Positions 44,192-59,100 of a stretch of 64,000 nucleotides of DNA are shown here, in pieces. The position numbers and the translations under genes are program-made. Source of the DNA: Dasyornis broadbenti (Eukaryota > Chordata > Aves > Passeriformes > Dasyornithidae). The notes beneath the pieces were generated by a model that saw only the letters and a list, made by a program, of their open reading frames with translations, did not search any database and had not been told where the DNA came from. The stretch spans positions 2,030,244 through 2,094,243 of the forward strand of contig VZRN01011464.1 of NCBI GenBank assembly GCA_013397935.1, given 5' to 3'. Position 1 is the first letter of the stretch. The number at the start of each line of letters is the position of its first letter.

Positions 44192-47100
44192 CTAGAGAAA
44201 TGGGTTTTGAAAGGTGGAGAGAAACAGGCCATGGTTAGTTCACAATATACACCATCTGGAAAAATTACATGTTTGTGTAAACTAAAAACTCGGTGAAAAT
44301 ACAAAGAAAGTAACTTCTGCAAAATGTGGAGATTATGCAAGAAGGTGTCTGCTGTGTTAAAAGGAGGAATGAAAGGGGGATGTTGACTATCACTTTGGAC
44401 TCTGGTGCCTCAAGCCTTGCCAAGTCTTATTTTAGGCACCCAGCTTGTGTTTAGATCTATTCTTAAGCCTTAGGCAAAAGTAGTCCTAAAGCAAGAGATA
44501 CTTAAGCAGATAATCTACTACCATCTCTAGAAAAACTTGACTTCGTCCATTCAGCACTGACATTTGGTATCCAGAGAGGGTATTTATTTATGGAGAAGCT
44601 GTTGAGGGCCATCCTCTCACAGCATGACTCAGTGCTACAGGCAGAGGGGTAGACAGTTCTAAAGTGCATACCTCTTCCTGAACATCAAGTTCATCATCAG
44701 GCCGGCTTGTTTCTGTGAACTGTATGGGTTCTTTAGACTCCTGCATGAGTGAAATCTTGGTAGAAAGAGATTAAGAAACATGATGAGTTACATGTTGTCC
44801 ATATCATTGTAATTGATTTTTTTACTTTGAAGTACCTTAAAATAACTCCACAATTTAGAAGAGTCTGTTGTTCACTGTTCCTAGACAAAGATGATGATTT
44901 AGTTCAGCTGAGTGGAACTTACAAATTGCAGAGCTTTTGGGCCTGTCTCTGCTCACGTGACTAGTTATGGCTTTGTACAAATAATAAAAACACAACCCAT
45001 CTCTAAACTGCTGTATAGCATTATGCAAATGTTAATCTCTACTATAAAACATTAGTATTAAAAAGTTATAAAAAATAAGGGTCCTATCCTAGTAATTTAT
45101 CAGTAATAATAATTTTAATTGCTATTTATTCATAATACTGTAATAGTGATTGCTAGGGAAGGAATTGTGGTGAAAAGAAAGGAGGCTATTATATGACCGT
45201 TTTCCTAATGAGAGTCCACATCTTTAAATGCTACAGTGTTCTGGTTATCTAAAAAACCCACAGAACACAACAAGGAAATGCACAGAGAAGGGCAGTAGGT
45301 ACGAACACTGGTGTGGAACAGCTTTCGTACACATCCACACCAAGTAGCATGAGATTATAGCTTTGATCAGAAGTCTGTGGAGTGTTGGGAAAGGGAGCAG
45401 GAAATGATTATTCACTGCAGCTAACAATCAAGAAGTCCAGCAGGCTTAAACCAAGGAGGAAATATTTGTCATGTAACACATCTGAAATTACAGAACCCAT
45501 CCCTATAGGATAGTGTCACAGGTTCCAAAAGGAGTATGACAGACACATCGAAGAAAACTCCATTGTTGACAATTAAATATAATGTTCCAAATGCAACCTC
45601 CAGCTGAGGAGGATCTCAAGATGCCAGTTACCAGAAATTAGAAAATGTGTCTTACGATGAAGTGTTTTCCATATGTGCTGTTTCTCATGTTCTTTTCACT
45701 AACAAGCTCCTGGAGTTGACAGACCCTTCCTTTGATCTAGAAAAATACTCATGTACTACAGATGCTTCCCAATTTACTTCACTTACACCTTTTTTTGTAC
45801 AACAGTTCTATGTCTAGATTTCAAATGTGCCATGCTATAATGAAAACACCAAGAATGAGTGCTAGATGATAGAAGGGAGGCAAATGTACTACTGGATATC
45901 CTTACCTTCTCAAATATGGGATCCTGGTTGTCACTGTATGTCATTTGATTTCTTATGTAGAGCACAGCATCATGGACAGTCAAGAAAAATATGTCTTTTC
46001 TGACAGTGTCATCAAAGAAGGCACTCCGTTCCAGCTGAGATATAAGGTTGTCTGAATAATAGGAAGTCATAACAGGTTCATACAATATTAAGTTAAATTA
46101 CTTAATATTGTAAATAAATACATGTCAAAATACACGGTTGCAACTATCAGAAATCAAATGTACAGCCAAATGAATCCATCACTTATAGTTCAGTCTTTAC
46201 TTTTACTTTCCATATTTCCTTTACACACCACTATTCTTTGTGTCCCAGTGGAGGCCACAATGTTTATCAGTGTGACAATTCACATATTTATTAGTGCAGA
46301 TGCTACCACAGACACATCTAGAGATCCTTTCTCACCTTCATTTTATTCTCTGCATGAGTGACAGTAGAAATATTTGGATATTTACCTTGATATGAAGCGA
46401 AGTATACTCTCACATCAATTCTCTCAAACTCTTTAATTATCTAAAAAAAAAAAAGTTTGCAACAAGGACATCAATAAATAAAGTCTGTAAGGAGAAAATA
46501 GATATGTCTCTCTGTCTATATAATGTATAGGCACACACACTTCATTTTTTTCTGATTGTCTTCATTCCACATAGCACAATTTGTTTATTCATTATAAATA
46601 AGGTACTGTTATACTTTGCTATATTAAAGATCCAGTAGTTAAGCACCTGGTTGCTGAAGTGACCTATCTTCAATTATGTAAATAGAACTACCCATTTTAC
46701 TCACACAAACATTACTGCCTATTAAGGTTGTCATTCTGTTCTCATAATATGAATAATCATCTCTCCACATGGGTGCGATTTTCCCCCATGTATGTGCAAT
46801 ACAACACAATCACTCGTTGGCACATGCAGATTTTTAACACAGATTTTTCCCTCATGCCGTACACCAGATGGACCTGTTCTTGGATGAAAAAGCTACATAT
46901 GGAAAAAGTCATGTCAATGGACTCTGTAGTCCCATGTAACTAGGCAGAAGGCTGAAGCAAGGCACATACTACTCCTGTATTTCACTTAGTTAAAAGGCAG
47001 GAGACTGGAATCTACCCCTGGATTCCTGATGGCAGGCAAGTCTCTTAGAATAGTGTTTTCAGAGGTGATTACTAATTCCATTCCCTTCTGTTAATTGATA

Positions 47101-50100
47101 AACTAGAGTCATGGTAAAGATCTGGTTTATAGATAGGCTAAGTGGTCCCAACTGCAAAATTAAGTAAGTGAAAGCATCAATATGAACATACAAAATATCA
47201 GAAAATACTAAAGACTGAACAATCTGGTCCTACACACTTGTAACTGGCCACCAAAAAATAAAGGAAATACTCAGCCCCTATCTTTATACCTCATTTCCTT
47301 CTTCCTAAATCAGGAATATTATCTCCTTGTTATGAACTGGGAGTTTGAAGATTAAATAATGAATGTTGATGAAGCCCTTGATACTAGCCACAGAAAATAT
47401 TATAAAGAAATGAATCATTGTTCCTTCATAATTGAAATAATATGTAATAAATAAATAAATCTTCTGGCTAAAGACTGAACAGGGATGGTAAGATGAAATT
47501 TTTAGTACCTCTGTGTTGAGTGAGCATCATCCTGTGACCAGATTAAAGCAGGAGGCATGTGGAAAGAAAATATATAACTAAAATATTTCATAACATATGC
47601 ATATAAGGGGACCACATTTTGTAGTTAAATTTTTAGGTACTTGGCTATGCAATCTTCATATTGTTCTTTTAACGCATTTTTTTCCCACTTGAAATACATA
47701 CTCCACCAATATTCTGCCTTTTGCTGCATACATTTTGATGATATTTTTCAACAATAGACTTTTTAAAACTCAGAAATTAACTTCGGTTAACAGTTCTTGA
47801 TTTAGACACTACTGACTAGTTTAATTTTCATAGAACATCAGAAAAAAATGCCCTTACCGTTTTTATTGATCTCACAGCTACAATATCCAAGAAGGTTACT
47901 GCTCCAAAATCAAGAATGAGACTGTGGATAGGCACCTTGGGGATGTTTACTTTGACTGGGAGTTCTGAATTCCAGTCCACCTGGATCTCTACTTCTTTAG
48001 TGGGAACTTGAATATCCTGGTTGTCTTCAGGTTCCTCGTCAGTCTCAAAAGCTTCATTATTAATACCAGGCTCACTGATGATGCCATTCTAATGTGCAGA
48101 TAATATATTAAATATTGAATTTAATCACAGGGAAAATTTTGGAGTTACAAAAATATACTTCCCCGTGGTACCTTCTGTTGAAAGAATTGACAAGACAGAC
48201 ACTTGTGACCAGTACCCCCTGCTCCCCATCCTGGTATTGTGGTTAGCATAACGAATGCCATTTTATAAGGCAAGAAGCCATTCTCTATGGCTGAGCAGGT
48301 AATGTATTTGTTCCCTTTTCCCTCATTCTCAGGCCTTGAAGGTCCTGTGAACCAATTAGACAAATCAAACAGATTTCTTCTTCCCCTCCCTACCGGGTTC
48401 AAGATTCCTGGGCACCAGGCTGATCTCTCCCTTCCTTGCTGGCCTTGAAGGTCCCAGGCATCAACCAGATGTAGTTGGTGATCCCATCACAGAACAGGGA
48501 AGCATAACAGTGTACAGAGCACTGTCTATGTCAAGTCCTGCATGGGAAATTTGGACCAAAACTGCTGCTGGAGAGTGAGACACCAAGGGGTGCCTCCAAT
48601 GTTTTCTGATTTCTCTGATTACTGGTGACTCATCTTCTTTTATACAATTTTTAAGTCTAGATTATGATTATTTTATTGAAAGATCAAACCATACATTAAG
48701 ATTTGATCTGGTCTGCAGAGGGTCCAGGTAATTAGAAACCCTAAGTTAAGGTAGGGTCTAGGTGATTAAAACTGTAAGTCAAGTTGTATAACAAGTTCTG
48801 TATTATGCTACTTATAAACTGCATTACCATGTAAAAAGTCACTCTTTTCATCTCTATTTTAAAGATGAGTACAGAGTAATTCATAATTAAGCCTCAACTA
48901 AAAAGCTCCAACAGTAATACTTTGAGAAAAAATAGAAATAGTTTAAACAAGGCCTACCTTAGTAGCTTTTAATTTTCCCTTCTTGATTAGCTTTTGTATT
49001 TTCCTCAGTGCTTTGAGTCTCTTGTTATATACCTTGACTGCATCAAATCCCACCTACAGAAAAAGGAACAAAAACGTTTAACTTAACCTAGATATAATTC
49101 TGAGGAAATCTCAAGGATAGTTAAGAAGCTTCCAAACCCATCACATATCACTTACCGTGGATTTGAGGCTGCTTTTCAGTCCATCAACATTAGCATAAAA
49201 AATTGGACTTGAAAACTTGAGAATCTTCACACCTTCTGGTTCTATAACCTGTTGCCAAAGAATATAAGGTTAAACAGCAACAGCCACATTTTGACTAATA
49301 AGATGCAGTTTAACTGTTTCAACAGTTCAACTACATATCTAATTAAAAAACCCAAACATGTCTTTGTAGATAATTGAGGGGATTCAGTTGTTAGTAGCTC
49401 AGAGCCCCAGTATGGAAGATGGACTGACCATCTGGATGAAGATGATCCTGAAAGTTGTTACTTTGATGACCCCACTTCCAAATTAATGTTGTGTACAATA
49501 TGCAAAGCACAACTTTTTCTTACATTGACTTGTAGACTGAAGGGAAACAACTCAGCAATGACTTACATTTTTGTAGTCCTTGACCTTCTTGTAGATGTCT
49601 GTGCCAGGAATGTTTCCAAAGCCTCCCCACGAAGGACTAATAGAAACAAAAAGACAGTGAAAGTAAATGTCATACATGGGCACTCACAGAATTGAAGGGA
49701 TTGCTGCATACGAAGAGCCTTAGACTCCTGTAGTTTGCTTTCTAATGCCAAACTAACAGATGTACAAAAATGTTGAATCTATTTTGTGTCACTGTAGTGA
49801 ATGTGCCTTTTTAAAGACAAGGTACTTTGGTCTCAGCCTACTTGCTGCACCATTTTGATTTAAGAGCTGAGTGAACAACTTGTTCAACTGATTTCCCAAA
49901 CAGCAAGAATGTTTTAAAAGCAGATTAGTTTGATTTGAATTTAAAAACCCATTTTTATACTCTGAAAAAATTTGCTCACATTTTTTCATTTCAAATCAAC
50001 TGAAATACATTTGCATTCTTTTCAGATTATGTGAATCTTTTGTCCAACCTTTTCAGTTTTTATTTCAGTCAATAACAAAACCAAAATATTTTGCAGTCTC

Positions 50101-53100
50101 CAGATGTATATTTAATAGTTGAAGCAAATTGTTTTTAAGTTTGTAAGGCCTCATCTCTCTTTTATATTTTGGTAACATTATCTGAGTTGAATTTGGGAAT
50201 GTTTTTTTGAGGCTCTTCAAATTCTGTTTTTTATAATCTACTACTGTGTAACAACTGTTGCAAGGCTTTATTTTTATGCATTTGCTGACAGTGCAACTAT
50301 CCTTTGGTAATGTTGGTTACCATGTTCTCTGGACTCCAAGCTGAAGGAGTTATGCTGTATTTTCAGATAAAATATCAATGAAAAATAATGAGATAACCAA
50401 ACAAGGTTCTTCAAATCCACCTTTTCTCACCATTCCACTACCATATGTTCTTTAAGTAGTAACAAATCAGCCAGAAGCACAAATTTTTTTTTTTTATTAT
50501 TCTTATGCTTTCTCTTGCTCTTTTTTTACAGCCATTCAATCAGTCTTGTGTAAGCAATAACTGAAAAAGTCATTGGCATGTGCAACATACTGTACTAGCA
50601 TTACCTACTAAGAGTTACTATAATGATTAATTAATTACAGAAGCCATACATCTGTTTATATTTGATCTAGAATGTTCCTGTCCCTTTCCAGAACTCAGAT
50701 ATGTGGGTACATAGAAAACATGTGGCTAAGTACCACCAGAGTGGCTAACATGATATGGAATAAATACTGAAAAAATAATGCAGCTTCTCTTTTATCAGTG
50801 TAATTAAATGATAGCACACAAAGAGTGTCTTGTTCTAAAAAAATAGATTTTTTATTTCTAAATTTTTGTAAACCCATGCTGATATTCTGTGACAAATAAT
50901 CTTGCTTTTCAGCATATTATCTTCCTTTTTCATAATATAAAGCTAAGAATTATTTCTGATACTGTATTACTTACAACTGAACTCTCAGCACAACTGTCAG
51001 CAATCCGAACAAAAGGCCAGCAAGTAATCCCAAATCAAGTCCCAGAATGATGGATGCTATACATGTAAAAACCCAGATCATCTGGAAAAGAAATAACAAA
51101 TGTAAAGGATTTTAATTTTAATTTATGACTCCTGGTTATGCTAAAGAAACACTAGACCAGATAACATGAGTTTAACAGATTTTAACTTTGGAACTGATTG
51201 TAACACACTAGCAATTAGCTGACTTCCATACAAAAGTCTTCTTCTTCCTCCAAGATGCTTTTATCCATCATTATCTTATTAGTCATAGTTAGCTTTCTAG
51301 GAAATAAGGGGGTTTTCAACATAATATTTTTTAAGGATCTAATTCCTTTGGTGAAATTAAAGGAGATACAGTTAAATGTCGCATTTACTTATTTCTGATG
51401 ATGGCAATCTTTGTTAATCTTTCTTAAAAATTGGAAAAAATTTTATGTTACCAATATGTAAAATACTGTAAGATGCTCCCCATGCAGACATATAGGGAAG
51501 GAAGAGGATTACTCAGTGATATCTAAGAATCAGAACTGTTGCAAAGAGAGGTATTTTGTATTAACAGGTTGATGGCACTTCTCTAAGATCTCCACTGAAT
51601 ATTCAGGTAGAACAGTTGAAGTGCACTCCTCAGTTCTTTCCTACATCACTGCCCAGGCAGAACAGGCAGTAGACTCAATTTTTTAAAAAGCTGAGTGCTC
51701 ACACTTCTCACTGAACTCATTGGGATCTTTTGCCTATAAACCAGTAAATGATTGACTGAAATATTTCAGATTTGTCTAAGACAGGTAATGCCCAAGGACA
51801 CTACCTGTAAAATCTAAGCACGGTAAGGACTGCATGGAAAAAATGTCTTCCATGAAATCTTTTCCTACTCTAAGAGCCACAGTGAAGGTCTGTTCCACAG
51901 AAAACACAGTGGAAGATGTGAGCAAGTATGCTGACATATAGTCATAGTGGTTCATATGGAAAGTCTGTTCATATATCCCTTAGCATGCCAAAGGAATCCA
52001 CATTCTAGCTTGGATTAGTCTTGCTACAACAAGAAAACATATTTTCCGAGGACTATCTGAGATTATTCAGGCAAATGGGATGTTCATGTGGTAGCAGCAT
52101 AAATATATGTACATGAATTAAGGAAAAGTCAGCTTTTCTGATTCATTTTAACTGTGCAAAAGATAAAATCAGAATGGTAAAGGTGGCACCAGGCCATCTT
52201 TATTCTGCTTTTCAAGCCATATCAACACAAGATTGCTCTAAACTATGGAAATTAATATGAAAGAGTTATCACTGCACATAAATACCCTGATTGGCACCGT
52301 TACTGCGGGGTAGAGGGAATAAAGAAGATTAGCAGAATACTGATCTAAAAATGGGGATTTTTTTAAACTGACCTCATGGCATTTGCATTTTGAGGATGCA
52401 CATAAAAGTTTTCTGATGTTAACTGCTCAAAATTCTGCTTATGTGATAGTTAAGAGAAACTTGGATGGCATTAAAAGGTAAAAAACCCCAAAACTGGACA
52501 AAAACATTCAGGAGGAAAAAAAAATTAGGTTACTTACAGCATCCACTTTATTCTGTCTCCACAGACGTGGAACATCAAAGACTTGCATGAACATCCCTTT
52601 CAAGTTAGCTATGACTACAGCTGCCAACACAGACTGTGAAGAAAAGTGATGAAAAAGTGGTATTCAGAAGCAAAGATGCATATTAAGATAGTGCTCAACA
52701 TTACACACTATAAACCACAGCACTGTCTGACATCAGTCACCAGTTTAAAGAGGGATATTAATCTTGTCCATCATAGTTGAGCATTTGGATCTGATGTGAC
52801 TGTGCTGCAGAGGAAGAGTACAGTACCTTTTGTAAGGGCTCCAGCAATTTCCCCAGGGCAACAATAGCAATCAAAACGATCCCAGCTGAGATTATACCAG
52901 CAACCTGCAAAGAACAGTGTTTATAGGAAATGAACTTACTACGACTCTATCATCTGTTTCTAGGATAACAAAGAAAAAGGTACAAATAGTTGCACATTAC
53001 ATGTCTTTAGCAACAATGAGACCTGCCAAAATGTCATTGTGTTTAGGCATATGTGGACAAACATTATTCACTTCAGCTAACACAAAGGGAATTCAATTAA

Positions 53101-56100
53101 GTGGGTAGTTTAAACAAACTTAAGGTAGTAGCTCTTGGAGGGGTTATGTTACATAGCCAGATTAATGGAGCAGTCCGTGTGTCAGCTGGAAAAGGAGCTG
53201 CTGGATAACCTGTAGTTTTTCACTGTTAAAAACTCTACAACTGTAGTATGGTAAAACAAAGTAGCTTACTCAACATGAGAAAGATGGTCGATGGCTGATG
53301 GTGAATTGAAAATGGCAGAGCTGCTCAGATCAGCACATAGGAGCTTAAAGATATCATGGCCAGCTGGGAGAAATTTCCTCCTACATCCTACTGTGACAAA
53401 CTCAGTCCTTTAACTGGGAATGAAGTTCCGGAGAACTAGAGGTAAAAGATTTCTGACCCCTAAGGTAACTCATGCTATGTAAAACTTGATTGCCCTCTTC
53501 TGGCACAGCTACAAAAATGATTTACTACTAGAGCTGAGCTGCTAAGACACCTCTGGCTTGTCATGTGCCAGTGATGCAATCATTTTAGGACTATTTTCAT
53601 CCCACAAATCTGTGCACTATACAAAACTAAATTTACCTGTGCACAGTGCTAGTAAGAAGAGGTCATTACCTGAGTCTTTCCACCAGTACTTTCTTGGACT
53701 GCAGTCCGTGAAAGAGCAGTAGTTGCAACAAAACAAGAAAAGGCACCTGAAAAAATGTTGCTGAACCCAAAGGCAATAAATTCCTGAAAGATAATTGGAT
53801 GATGCTGTAAATACAGATGCCTGAAGACAGTTTTTCAATGGAGAATGACAGTAGCTTCTGCAGTAATTGATAATGTAGGTAGGACAATAATATTGAGAAG
53901 AGTATGAATTAGTAATAGCTGTTAAATGTTTACACAAATTCCTCTTGTGCCAGTGCAGTTACCTTTGTTTGGAAACCAACACAAAGAAGTGGGTATATGT
54001 CCCCTGATATAGACATACTCATCTGAGTATAAAGTTGTTTAAAACTTACTTCCATCAAAGCTATCAAACCTAACATTTCTAAGAACTACACTGGAATAAT
54101 TGCATCGAGAAATGATATACTAGTATAAACGATGAGGTATTAGTATAAATTTAACTCCCAGGTATCATCAGCTAAATAAATTATTTTGATCAGTACAATA
54201 GTCTGAGTTTAGACAAGCCTTTAACTAATGCAAAGCACTGACTAGTAGAACTATTAAGGAATTTTGCAATAAAACACAGTTTCACTGAAAACTTCTAGTT
54301 TGTTGAACCAGAAGTTTTCCACTCTAAGTATCCCAATGAACTCATGCTGAGTCCCAGTCACCATTCTCATAGATTTGCCTCAGGTCACACCTACTGATGC
54401 TGGTTCTCCTCAAGTGACAAGGATGCTGGGAGCTTTATGTCCTGGGATCTGGGCCATTCCTCTGCTGGGAAATAAAGAATTTGGGAGCTGTCTGCAACCA
54501 ATCCCATATAACTGACAGAGACATTACTTTCACCAAGCTGACATAGGCACAGGAACTTTTCACTCACTGCAAATTTTTTAAAATATAATTTAAGATTTTA
54601 TTTTGACTGCCTCCCTTCTTTTCTACAAAATTAAATTTCCTGTAAGTTTTTCATTTTCTTCAACTACAAGAGCAGGAAGTAATGTTCTTTAACAGAACAG
54701 ATCTAAATTATTCATGCCTATTCCCATGAAACCACTGTGATCTGTGAGAAAATATTGGAAGTATAGTGCCTAGTGTTTTTAGGTGTTAATAATCTGGATC
54801 TATGAAGACAATATAAACACTGGAAGATAATAGTATTGATCTGTCCTTCAAAATTATTTTACCACCTGCTTTTATGATGTTATTTTAACTTCTCCAGATC
54901 AAGTAAACTATTTGCCCATTATTCTGGTCTGCATTTATCTTTGCTACATGTAAAATTCGTAACATAGTACTGAAATGAAAGCACTTTGCTTTTATAAACT
55001 AATTTTTCTACTGCAATATTTAATCAGTATCTTTGAAGCACACCAGTGCAAACTTCTAGGATTATGTATTATTCTTTCAGATTTATTAAACTGAAAGTTG
55101 GTGCCTTTGGGGCAACTTTAAGACCAGATGTTACCAGCTACAACCTTTGAGGATCGTAAACTGACAAACAGAAGCATAATTTTCTTACATACTACAAAAC
55201 AGTTTCCAAAATCAAACTTTATGTAATCCATTAGTACTAAAATAAAGGACTCATTAAACAAAGTACTCAGCTTATCTGTTTATTGTAGCAAGGGCATTTT
55301 CTAATATGCTCAAAGGATAAAATTCAAAATTAGCATAGATGCAGGAGGAGGAAGCTTTCTGACATTTCAATTCCATACCATGGGCAAGCAACATAACCCC
55401 CAGTGAAGACATTGAACAAATGCAGGAATCCTGTAAGAGCTTGTGATGCACTGCTCATGTCACATTATAGCTACGTGCCCCTAGAAACCAATGCTTAAAG
55501 CAGTTCAGCCATTTAGTGCACACAGCTACTCCAGCATGTTCATATGCTGCTAGGCATTAAATTTTGTGAAGCTGCAAGACTGATCTATTAGGTTACAAGT
55601 ACAGATATATTGATGTAACTGGTGTCATGCTGAGAAGTATTTATTAACTGTAAAGTTCAACTGATTCAAATCCTACATGAAGACTAAGCCTAAATAAAGC
55701 TGTCCAGAGCAGCTTCTTAGCTTGACACTGCCTTCCCTTGCCCCAGCAACACACTTCAAAATATTCCTACAAGTGGAAATGGAAAGCAAGTTGCTAAAGC
55801 TGCCCATGTCATCTTGACACCACCAGAAAATTCCCCTATACAGTGCTTAGCCCTTTCAGAGCTACTACAGTCACTAAACCAATACAGAAGGAATGAATTA
55901 GTATGAAAAGCTCATACTGAAGATGAATCTGGATCATCTCCATGTAGCCATTTCAGCTAGTTGTTTTTTTTTTTTTCAAAAGTTGAACGAATTTCTCCTG
56001 TCAGACTTCAGAGCTTGTCTGAAAAATGTGTGTGAATGGTGTTTCTTTCATTTGGCTACATAAGTCAGCATGAAGCAACTTACATTCACTATATTTATAA

Positions 56101-59100
56101 ACTATTTTGGTTATACATACCTGGTTTCCATCAATAGCATAGTCATACTTGGTTGCATATACCTTCCCCACAGAAACGGCAATAGCATAAGCAACAATAG
56201 CAATGGAAAAGGAGGCTGCTATCATCTGGGAAAATAGGCTGACATCTGGAGGCTCGGGAGGCAAAAATCTAGCATTTAGAAAATATATTAGTGTTACCAA
56301 CTTTGGTTGAATTCTGTTCTTCCAGAACTGTCAAGGAGTTTGAGGCAGAGGCATACAGGCTGCTTATAATATGAAGTGTAATGTTTCAAGTTAATAAAAA
56401 GGTGGAAACAGCCCATTGACATACAGAACACGCTTATCTAGCTCACCACAGCCCAAATCCTGATGCTATTAGTCAGCAACAAAGCTCCCATTGTTCTCAG
56501 CATGACTGAGATTTGGCCATATGATAGCAAAGTGAAAAACTACATTTTTTGAAGCATTGAATAAAGGATGTATTCAATAGTATGATGAATTACATAAATA
56601 TGTTAATGACACTTCATGCTATTGTTAACATACTTTTTCAGTAAGATCTCAAAAGCATTTTATCCCCTACTGTGTTTCCACAAATTTTAATTAATCAAGC
56701 TCTGAATACCAAATGGAATGTGAAGGTTACTACTGTGAAGTGCTCTGGATCTTTCAACTGAAAGTCTCTACAAGTGTAATCCTCAACATCTTTGCTCCTA
56801 TGAGTATGGAAGTGACAAGGTTGATTGGGATAACAGTAGTGGCACAAACAAGAACCACAGTGGGATAACTCAGGATTACAGAAATTAAATCTATGCAGAA
56901 CTTCTTTATTAAAAATCCTTTTCTTTTTTTTTTTTTTTTTAAATCATTTCCCATAGTCCTATAGTCACTTCATGAGCAGGAAGCAATTAATTTTCAGATG
57001 GACTTAATGAATTTGATAGACATTCCTAAGCCCATTTTGCAGAAAAAAGAAAGCTAGGCAACATATTTAGGTAGCATAATTGATAGAGCCAGAAGTAAAA
57101 CTCAGAAAATCTCCAGATCTGAGTTCTAAACTCAGGTTACAGCTCTCAATGTTTATTTTATGCATTTTCTCTTACTACTCTCATTTTTAGCCAATTAAAA
57201 TAGTACCTTTTTCCCACAAAACAAAGACACTCACCCTCTTGGAATGCTCTTAACAATGCCTGCATTGTATTTTTTTTCCAAGTCTGCAGCATATGAAATG
57301 CCAGTGGCTACTATTGTCTGTAATAAAATAAAACAACAGTTTTAACACTTAAAAAGAGTTCCTGTCTTCCTGTAGCTAGACCATCTACTTAATCTGTTTT
57401 CTGCTTTTGTTATGCCTCTTTGCTTACCACAATAACTTCTATTGGTATAGGTATAGGTATCTTGTGTTTGAACCGATCGTTTATTTCTTTAACTACCATG
57501 CAGACAAAAATGGTGAGGAGTCCAGCAATAAGATCTGCAATGTTGGTGGTACCAATTTTTTCAAATGTTTCAACAAGAGTCTGAAAAATAAAAATGACAA
57601 CATAAAACATGCCCATGCCCACTTGAAAGACATGCAAATACTCATGAGGTGATCCAGATGCATGGGGTTTTGGAGAAGGCCAAGTAACTGCTCAGACCTG
57701 GAGAAGCCTTAGGACAATGTATTGTCAAGATGGTACAGAGTCAGTAAATGGACTTAATAGGGAATTTAATGGAAAAAAGTCCACATAGGAGGCTTCTGCT
57801 TCCCAATTTTCAGGCAATTAACACTAAGTAAAAAGAGCTAACTCTCTACCTGTGTTTACCTCTAGCTACACTGGAGCAAGGAAGGGAAGATCTGTAGCTT
57901 CTTCACTTCGACAAATAGCAAGGAAGATCCTCATTCTTCTAGTCAAAACAGAGCTAGCAGATGCATGGACAAAACTCTGGTTCAGTACGTGTGGTCTGTG
58001 CATTATGATTCCTATTTCCACTGCTGACATACAGAGAATGAGTGAACACACAGGTCCTACAAGGCTGTGGAGAATCCTATACTTCAGAAAAGCAGTCACT
58101 AAACCTCATCTAACAGTACATTAACCCTCCCAGCAGAGTTCAGCCCCAGAACTGGAGCACTCACAACTGGGCTGCAATAAGTAGCTGCAATATCGTTTAT
58201 TACAAGTAATTGTACAGAGAAAACATGAAGGGATGATTACAGAAAAGTCACAAATACTCCTCTGTCCTCCTCCTAAACATCAGGGTAGTTCTCACTTGCC
58301 TCCTGTCTCCAAGAAAATGCAATTATCTCATGTAATTTTCCCAGTGAAGCAGCTGTAACAGAACAATCTGGTAGAAAAAGGGTTAGAAACAGACTTCTTG
58401 CATCCTGGTTAGCTCCCGCAGTAGTGAAATTCTGGTTTAAACACAAGGGGAGGTTTGCAGCAGCAGCACCACTCTGACCCTTCTGAACAGACTTTGGTTT
58501 GGAAATAAATATTTAAGTGCTTAATTAGCTATGTTATCTAAGTTAAAGAAGAAACCTTCCCGAAACACTGCATCAGATGCCCTCCCTTGGTTGACTGAAG
58601 CCATTTCTTGCCCTTTCTACTGTTTACCACGGATCCCATAAGAATGGCTGACCACCTCTTGCACTGCTTCACTTCACAGTGGAACAGTAACTTCTAACTT
58701 GGGTTGTGGATTTTGCTTATGTTGGATGCTTGGTGTTGCAGTTTGTTAAACAACAGTACTGAAGCAAGTTCAAAACTTGCTGAAGCAGACACAGCAAATC
58801 ACTGGTTGAGCAGACTAGAAATAACAATTTCTTTGCTCTACATGCACCTGCAAACACAGTGACCTGGCTCACCTGTAAGAACACAGAAGCTTTGAACTTT
58901 AACCTAAAAAAGTCAGCACGCCACTCAGGCTTGCTGGAGCTGGAAGAACCATATAGGTCCTTTTAAAAAGTGTGTTATACTAAATGTACCATCCATTCAA
59001 TAAGCATAAAAAAGAGATGGAAAAAAAATGCTGGATTAACAAGCCCATCACTCTGCCAGGTTTGCACTAAGGTCTGTTGTACATTACTTTGTCACATCTA

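Noticed and set aside
56920..56940. Poly-T tract in SLC26A4 intron 8
   Set aside because: A simple homopolymer run with no adjacent recognisable retroposon body.
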